From Sabethes cyaneus (lineage: Eukaryota; Arthropoda; Insecta; Diptera; Culicidae): DNA of 64,000 bases. The notes beneath the pieces are model-generated. The model was given only the letters and a program-made list of their open reading frames with translations, searched no databases and was not told the origin of the DNA. The translations under genes were made by a program, and so were the position numbers. The stretch spans positions 29,920,964 to 29,984,963 of the forward strand of contig NC_071355.1 of the NCBI RefSeq assembly GCF_943734655.1, written 5' to 3'. Shown piece by piece: positions 57,040 through 64,000 of this stretch (position 1 is the first letter of the stretch; each line of letters starts with the position of its first letter).

Positions 57040-58760
57040 CGTTTATCAAAGTAGAAACATTGTATACATTCAATCCTCAACCGATTTTGGAGTTATAACC
57101 ATGAATTGATTGGATCTATTTTATTAAAACGAACCCAAGTCAGTAACTAAACCAAACAGTAAATAAATTTTTATGATCTGTTTCTACGTTGAATAGTGTT
57201 TTTCCTCTGGTAATCGGTAGACGGTACGCGAAAATTTTCAAAAATTTGAAAATTTTGCGCAACTTTTCTGTGGCTTACAAAAGAACACTGATAATAAAAC
57301 ATTTACAACCTGCAGACGTTTTGGAAGTCGCAGAAAATGTTGCCCGTGACCTAAGAACTTATTTCCGTCATTTGTTGGTCGTCCGCAATGGCGAAAAATT
57401 TAACCGGAGGTGTGCCGCTTGATATCTCTGGAGTGCCGCGGCACAATGTGCTGAGTGTCCGACGCCTTGAATTTTTCCCTCGTTGCCTGTGTTATTATGG
57501 TATTAACTGGGCAAGGAAATATAATAAACTCTTCAATCGTTGTGTGGCCCTTAAAAGGACCGATTGTTTGGTTATCATAACTCCAGCTTGCGATAAACTT
57601 CCACTAACGCACTTAACGTAATTCTCTGTTCGGTAAATTGCAATACCGATAATCGCAAACCAGGCACGGCTTGTTGCAACGGACCAACCGGAAAGCCTCA
57701 GCAGCTATGCGTTCTTCGTGTATGGTCCTGAGTCATGATGAAATGCCACTCCAAGCAGCCAGCTGCAAGTGACGTGGGATGATTCTGGTCGTTTTGTTGT
57801 CGCGAGCAGCATATTTCCTGCCAATTCCAGAACTTCAGCAGCCAGAGATTTCATCACGGCAGCGAAACGAGTGCTCCAGCTCCAACACACGCTCAGCATA
57901 CTTTCCTTTCCTCAGCAGCTGATGAACGCGACCGACCGGGAACTGCAGACGTGCACGCGTCGAGCGTGACTTTCGTTTGCCCTGATGGCAAACGACAAAC
58001 GATGTTGGCAGTAGCTCAGCTAGCGTTTGAATAATGCTGTTCGCTGGCTATCTCGTGTTATGTACCAGAGCAAGCGACAAGAATCGGTCACACCTATTTT
58101 TCATCGTCCTACATTCTATCATCCACGATAAATAAAATGAAGCATTTCAATTTCAGTCTGAACAAAAGAGTAAAGTTACTAATGAGCCGTTCGCCTTTTG
58201 CTGCCAAAGAAAAATTACGCTTCGTATTATTACTACTGTAGCATTGGTGATGGATAAATTTGTGTTGCTAAAGAAAACCGAGTGAAAAGCCCTAAGTTCC
58301 AAGTTTCCTAGGTTTCATCAATTACCGAAAACCGTTCTTTGAAGAACGAACAAATTCTTGTATGAAGATGCAAAAGATGTTGATAGATGTTGTAGAATTA
58401 AAATCAGTGAGCGAAAATTCCTTAAATCTTCATGAACATGTTTTGTCCTTAAAAGAACAGTTTTTCGACGTGATATGTTGGAAATTTAAGCCTACTTTTC
58501 CGTCTTCTTTGGCAGTAACAAAACAGTTTGGATGCAATTTGTTCAACTCTGCATCGTTTTCTGTATTTTCAATATTTTCCAAATCGATTTTCCGATCAAT
58601 TGGTGTAAATATCTTGGAAATCTATTGAAAATTGATTGAGTTATGAACCGAAGCGTGAAAACGCTTTTCTACTTTGATGACGTCATTTCCAACAACCAAT
58701 CACGAAGCGAGAATTCTGGTAAAACATATAGGTTCATTACATGGGCGTAGCGTAGGGCTT
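57040..58760. other. Intergenic, no gene seen
   Basis: Short open frames only. A motif around 58570-58640 (ATTTTCCGATCAATTGGTGT) recurs with changes at about 60236-60265, so both are probably copies of one unassigned repeat. Confidence 0.3.
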
Positions 58761-58779
58761 AGCACATGGGGTGGCTCAT

Positions 58780-59980
58780 CCTGTTTCAACTAGTCGGCTG
58801 CATTCAATTCAATCTTGGGTTACTCGTCGTCTATTTCCCAAGCGCTTCAGAAGGCGCAAGACCCAAGTTGAGCTATCTCGCACGTTGTGTCTGGGTGCCC
58901 GTGGGGTTCTTAAATATAACCGTTTTCCTTATGACTGTTCGGTCCACCGTAGTTACCGACTTTCATCAGATGCCCGATGGTCCGATGGCAGCAGTGTATG
59001 CTGCTCGTGATTCATATACCACTCAAGTTTCGTTTTACGTCCACTATTATGGGACGTTAAAACAATCGGTCGTAAAAAGAGTGGACGTTTATTCAAATTT
59101 AAAACGTAAAACGAGACGACTTTTATTCAAATTTAGGACGTAAAAATATTGAAGCAAAAAGAAATCACCTAGAATGAATGGACCTAGAATGGAAAGAGAT
59201 TCTAGTGTACCTCCGCCGCTCTCCGCTTCCAGCTATTGCTACGTCAAATATCGTCCGGAAGGCCGGCATGTCCTCCGTGAGCATCGTCCAATCCATAAAA
59301 ACTACCGGTCTAATAAGGGCTGTGTACGGTGTACGCATTGTACGGTGGCTATCGTTTGCTAGCGGATGGAAGCGTTTTGCGAAGGGCAAACTAGACTAGA
59401 TTTTCTGCTTGAATGCGCTGTAATTTGTGTTATCCGCGGCCACCAGCGATCCCAAATACACAAACTCATCTTCCGCTTCTGGTTCGTCACCGTCAACAAT
59501 TACCGTCCACAAAAAGTGCACGTTCGTCTCTTTGAGACTCTACCAATTATGTATTTGGTCTGCGACGCATTTACTTTTAGCCTAAAGGCCCAGACACAAT
59601 GCATACGGATTTTACTACGTTGCGGAAACTTGATAGAAAGTCCATGGAAAAACTGTCAAATTGCCGCAACGTAGTAAAATCCGTATGCATTGTGTCTGGG
59701 CCTTAATTCTACTAGCCCTGGCTTTTAACCTAGCGCAGTCGGCCTCTGCCGTTCCGAAGTTTCGGCCTACATTATCAAAGTCATCTCCGCAGCTAAGAAG
59801 GTTGCTTCCTCCACTGAAAATTGAGTCTCTCGTTTCGGTTTAGCTCGCCGGATCATCTTCTCAAAGGCGACTTCTGCCGTGCCTGGAAGGGACTCAATCC
59901 TATTGACTCTAATAGTCTCTCCCAGCCGAGATTTGAATATAAAACGTACCACGATGCCAACTGGGAGGCGCAATTTCAAC
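58780..59980 (-). mobile_element. RTE-like 3' fragment
   Basis: The minus strand includes YTALIRPVVFMDWTMLTED (59389-59165), the segment before the FERxxLRTIFG block, and remnants of the tail toward 58780. The remnant around 59767-59982 corresponds to the FADD region. It is interrupted by the 118-bp element at 59586-59703. Confidence 0.6.
59586..59703. mobile_element. 118-bp Harbinger-like MITE, nearly all inverted repeat
   Basis: Perfect 40-bp arms starting AGGCCCAGACACAATGCATA around a 38-bp centre, flanked by TAA on both sides (59583-59585 and 59704-59706). The 3-bp TAA duplication and GGCCCAGAC-type ends fit PIF/Harbinger MITEs. The perfect arms imply a recent insertion. Confidence 0.82.
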
Positions 59981-59989
59981 ATTTACCTT

Positions 59990-62900
59990 CTTTTATATAG
60001 ATTCGATTTTTTTGTCAAATAAAGAATCCAGAATATAAACCAAAATAGCTTCTGATGATTGAAAATAATTCCCCATTTCCTGAATAATCTACTTAATGTT
60101 AGTCTATGTCAGACTTTTTTGTAAAACCCCCTCTAAGAAAAATTTCTGGCTACACCCCTGTTCATTATGTTCAATTTTTCAATAGTTCAACATCAAGAAT
60201 CCTTAATTTTCTTCATTTGGGCCAATTCTTAGAAGATTTTCCAATCGATTGGTGTAAGAATATTGAAAATCGACCGAGTAACCACTAAGCTATTAGCGTT
60301 CAAAACCTGACCACTTTTCGAGAGATTTTTTGGAATTACCCCCTATACCAGCTACCTTCCTGAAAGACGTAGTCCTACGTCAAAAAATCCAGGTCTCCAA
60401 TATATTCTCAGAAACCACCAAGGGGAGATTTTTCGGTTTTCTTGGACATCACTTTATTTCCATTTCCATATTCAAATTTCGAGCAGTTTTGCTCGCTGTT
60501 TGCCAGTTTTCGAGTAGCTGTGGGTGGATAAATTTCAGAAAATCTGACATCACTGATCAGTTGTCATTTTCAATGCGTTTGGATTGGTTGCATTTCGGCA
60601 AAATATGAATTTATAACGTAAATCTCCGGTTAAAAGTGAAAGTGCAGTGTTTATTTTCTCAACATTTCGTTAAATATACATAGTTACGTTCCTGGCTAAC
60701 TGTTTAGCTAAATTGTCGCTATCAACATTCATTCAACTGGAGGTAACCGGTATTTACATTTCTTATCGTATGTTCAGAAATTTTATGTGCATTATGTAAG
60801 GTGTGGTGTCTTCCAATTGCTGCGAGATTTCTGCGAGAGGACTACCGTTCTGGTGTGCATTCCGCTTGGTTGGAAAATTGCGCTGTGCAAATTTTTGCAA
60901 TTTGTTAAAAAAAGTAAAGGAATAGATATGCGCTTTTAGATGTTGTTTGCTTCCCCATACAATATTCTTCACCATACAGGGATATTTCTATATATATAAG
61001 ACGATTCGATATGGGCCAATTTTAGACCATTTTTTACAGACAAATGAATCTTTGAAACCGCCCTTAATGATAATCTGGAAGTATAACACAGATGGCTCTT
61101 CGAACAATATTCTTCCACTTTTTTTTAAAGCAGTCAAGTCTGTTTCCGGCAACCGTATTTGTACTTGATAAGTTTTCCACTTATTTTATTTCTAATTTTT
61201 TAAATGATCGAACACAATTCGCCCTGCCTTGAATATGCGTTCGTGGCTCAAGCGCTCTTACTTGTGGTTTTCCAATTAGACAATTGCAAATTGTTTTTAA
61301 AGTTTTTGTCACCAAATTAGCTTGAAAAATCCGGGGGCAAAAAAAATTGTAGGATGCAAGTCAAAATTTTTTTTTTGTTTGGACGTAGCTAGGTATGTAA
61401 TGCGATTATATTGCCATCTACTACGTGTGCAACCTCATATGCTAATACTAATAATAAATATGAAGAATAATAATACTTTCATTTGGTAACAAAATCATGA
61501 AAATCGGCTCAGTCGTTCAAAAGTTATGATTAAATAATAAGTTAGGCAAAACGACGATCTTTGGCCGCTCTATCTCAGAAATCCTCAATGCCAAATGAAA
61601 AATGTTGAAATCGGTTGTGTGGTTCCGAAGAAAATCGCGTCACATAGTTTTTACATTTTTACTTAAAACTTTTAAACGAAACGTTGGCGATATTTTAACC
61701 GAATACTGCCAGCATGATAGTTGAAATAATCGAAGGAAATAACATGAATAATTCAGCTAAAATAGAAATGCCCATTAGCCGTTTAATTAATTCGAATTAT
61801 TTGCATATTTTAATCGAATACAACTAGAAGGAATAGATAAATTAGTCGAAATTTTGTCAGAAATTTACTAAAAGTAAATTCAATCCCACAATGGCAGTCC
61901 AACCATAAGAAATATGAGATCAAGCTATAATTGAATTTATTTTTTGATAACGTTATAATGCATGTGATGTTTGATTCTGTAAACAATTTATATTTTTGAT
62001 TTGTGTTAACGAAAGAACCGTCAGATGTATTCTGTCTTGGATATGTAATTATTTTAGTCCTATTTGAGTATCGTAACATGATATTCTTTTTGTACTAAAG
62101 AGAGATTTGATTAAGTTTTGTTACATTGTCAAGTGCGTCATTTGAATCAATTTATATGGATTGGAATATTTGAATCATCCAATCATCAAATGATTTTACC
62201 TTTAATAGAGCTATCAATAAATAAACCTGTCAACTAATCAAATCATTTTTAGGCGTCTTAGTACTCAATGTACTCACTGATGAGCAGTAGATTTTTTTCT
62301 ATTTAGTTCTACCATTATGCACATAACAGTACATATTGAGGGAAAAGAACTATTCTACTCATAATTGAATCTGTATTAGTACTACAAGTTTGCGACTGCT
62401 GGAAATCAATTTGGAAACGAAAGAATATTTTACTGGAAACATTTTTAGTATTCTAGTCAAGTTGATCACCGAGTTGGAGTAACCTTTTCGGGCAAAGCTT
62501 GACTGAATGCCGTCTTTTCGATCTATTTCACGTTGTTCAGAAATGCACAGAGAGTTTTAGAAGAAAAATTTGTCATCTAAACAAGTCTTGTTATTGCTTG
62601 TTTATGTAGATGAATGCCAAGGTAACTGGGGCGACGGCCGGGCGTTTTCTCTTTCCATTTTGTTTACTGATCTCATTTCTAGACTACCAGCAAGCATGCA
62701 TTATATCGTGGTTCTGGCGTTGTCCACACCGCAACCGGGTGATAGAACGAGTGCCAAGCACGTGCCCGCTGCCGGAACAGAGCATTCGCCCCGTGCGTGC
62801 TCAAGACTTTCGGTTGTGATCTGCTGCGTGCGTGGGAAAAATGGACTATGTTCGAAATCCGCCATTCCGCCGAGCGGGCAGCGGCTTTGTTTGTTTGCTT

Positions 62901-63280
62901 TCGCTGCAGGTTGACAAACTTCGTGAGTGTTTTCGAGGTGGTGAGACTGGGTAAAGTGGGGTAAGAGGAATAGTCGTTTGAATTCACCTAAAATAACAAC
63001 AAAAATTATTGTAACAATGTAGCACATCACAGTTACGAAGCCTATCAGACTGTTTTAAAATTTCTTTTCTCGAAAATTTCGGAAAGAGGATATTAAACAA
63101 TCGAGATTTGGCATTTGTTGTTTTACAGATTTTTTGGGTAAAGTAGCTTGAAGTATTTCGGTAAATACGTTTCCCTTCCGATCTCTGTAATTTTGTTTTT
63201 CAAGCTACGGACTACGGTAAATGAGAAATATTTACTGACATCCCTGGAAAATAGACATATTCATGTAGATCGGTTTTATG
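59990..63280. other. Intergenic, no gene seen
   Basis: A/T-rich with poly-A/T runs. None of the short open frames shows a known motif. A slightly GC-richer patch at 62600-62930 has overlapping frames on both strands without domain evidence. Confidence 0.3.
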
Positions 63281-63281
63281 C

Positions 63282-63989
63282 TTTACCGAGAATCACTTCG
63301 GGGCCCAAAAACAAGCAGCTTTTCACTCTATGGCGCATCGCCTAGTCAATATCCCCATGGAGCAGGCAGATTTTGCAGCGCAAAGGGAAAGGATCCAGAA
63401 AGCTGCTGAATTAAACGGGTACGACAAAAAGTTTGTGGATAAAATAATCCGCAAACATTTCCGCAAAAAACAGCGCCATGATACCACTACACTACAGCCT
63501 GAAAGAGAAGAAGTACAAAGAATCAGCCTGCCGTTTTACCCGAAAGTAACAAACCATATTAGAAAGGTACTTAAACGGCATGGTTTCCATGTGTTCCACA
63601 AAAGCGACAATGCCTTACAGGAACTTTTGAATAATCAAAAGGACAAGGTTCCGCCCGACGAAGGCTCGGGAATTTATGAAATTCCGTGCCAGGATTGCCT
63701 GGCGGTGTACATCGGGCAAACGCGGAGAAAATTCAAAGTTCGCCTAAAGGAACGTAGAAAGACAGTGGAGAACGAACGGCCCAACGACTCCAGTGTAGCC
63801 ATGCACTCAATCTGCTCCAAACACAAAATCAATTAGGGAAACGCAAAGCTGTTCAAAAACGTGAGAAAGTCTTCTCATTTGACTGCGTGGGAGTCGATGT
63901 ACATCTGTACGGAGGACCGTCCCCTGATGAATGAGGATGACGCTCTCATCACCTCACCGCTCTTTCAACTGACGAAATTGAAACTGTAG
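63282..63989 (+). pseudogene. Penelope-like element C-terminus with GIY-YIG endonuclease
   Basis: One plus frame runs from about 63282 through AFHSMAHRLVNIPM to a stop at 63987-63989. It contains the GIY-YIG signature SGIYEIPCQDC then YIGQTRRKFKVRLKER. The CxxC before YIGQT is typical of the nuclease domain of Penelope-like retroelements. A single in-frame TAG at 63834-63836 (after HKIN) interrupts it; the same frame goes on for 50 more codons of plausible sequence. The RT part is missing or beyond recognition upstream. By family knowledge this nuclease nicks target DNA for integration. Confidence 0.82.
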
Positions 63990-64000
63990 TAAACAGCAAA

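Noticed and set aside
62570..63030. Overlapping frames of 69-114 aa in a GC-richer patch
   Set aside because: Both strands are open, with no recognisable motif and no splice-linked neighbour.

Overview
The window looks like a piece of an insect nuclear genome, most likely a culicine mosquito (Aedes or Culex type). This is inferred from the intron-rich genes, the style of the conserved proteins and the dense mixture of non-LTR retrotransposon relics and short TA- or TTA-flanked inverted-repeat elements. No search was possible, so the species is not proven. No rRNA gene, intact tRNA gene or CRISPR array was seen.

Three host genes can be reconstructed exon by exon with every splice phase closing. 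(1) A three-exon NDUFA2/B8 gene of mitochondrial complex I (+, 2662-3120, 95 aa). (2) Convergent with it, a seven-exon gene for a 573-aa Arg/Ser/Pro-rich, probably nuclear protein that I do not recognise by name (-, 5701-3501). (3) A twelve-exon SCAF8/SCAF4-like gene (+, 18004-51964, 1403 aa): a CTD-interacting domain, an RS-rich stretch, an RRM and a long Gly/Arg/Gln-rich tail. Three introns of about 9.8, 10.9 and 8.1 kb make up most of its 34 kb, and they are packed with transposon debris.

Between genes 2 and 3 lies the most interesting object: a 7.5-kb DNA transposon (8371-15891). It has short inverted repeats, flanking TA, and two convergent intron-containing genes. One (+) encodes a SWIM-like CxC...CxH motif followed by a YqaJ/lambda-exonuclease-type nuclease. 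The other (-) encodes a THAP-domain DDE transposase. This layout fits the ISL2EU (IS4EU) type of eukaryotic transposon. The copy is dead: the nuclease gene carries a one-base frameshift and the transposase gene is split by a 347-bp MITE. Removing the MITE with one TA copy restores the transposase frame exactly (514 codons plus stop). A minisatellite, a second copy of the same MITE and a non-LTR 3' fragment sit between the two genes.

Next to it is a three-level nest of elements (16507-17695): a pogo-like MITE contains a Harbinger-like element, which contains a third copy of the 347-bp MITE. An uninterrupted inverted copy of the outer MITE at 7856-8231 gives the pre-insertion sequence and so the TTA target duplication.

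The SCAF8-like introns hold relics of at least two non-LTR families (RTE-like and Jockey-like), long foldback structures (44585-48581), a polypyrimidine-rich kilobase, a (TG)n tract and several small palindromic elements. Downstream of the gene are more RTE/Jockey/R1-like pieces. At the right edge is the C-terminal part of a Penelope-like element with a GIY-YIG nuclease motif and one in-frame stop.
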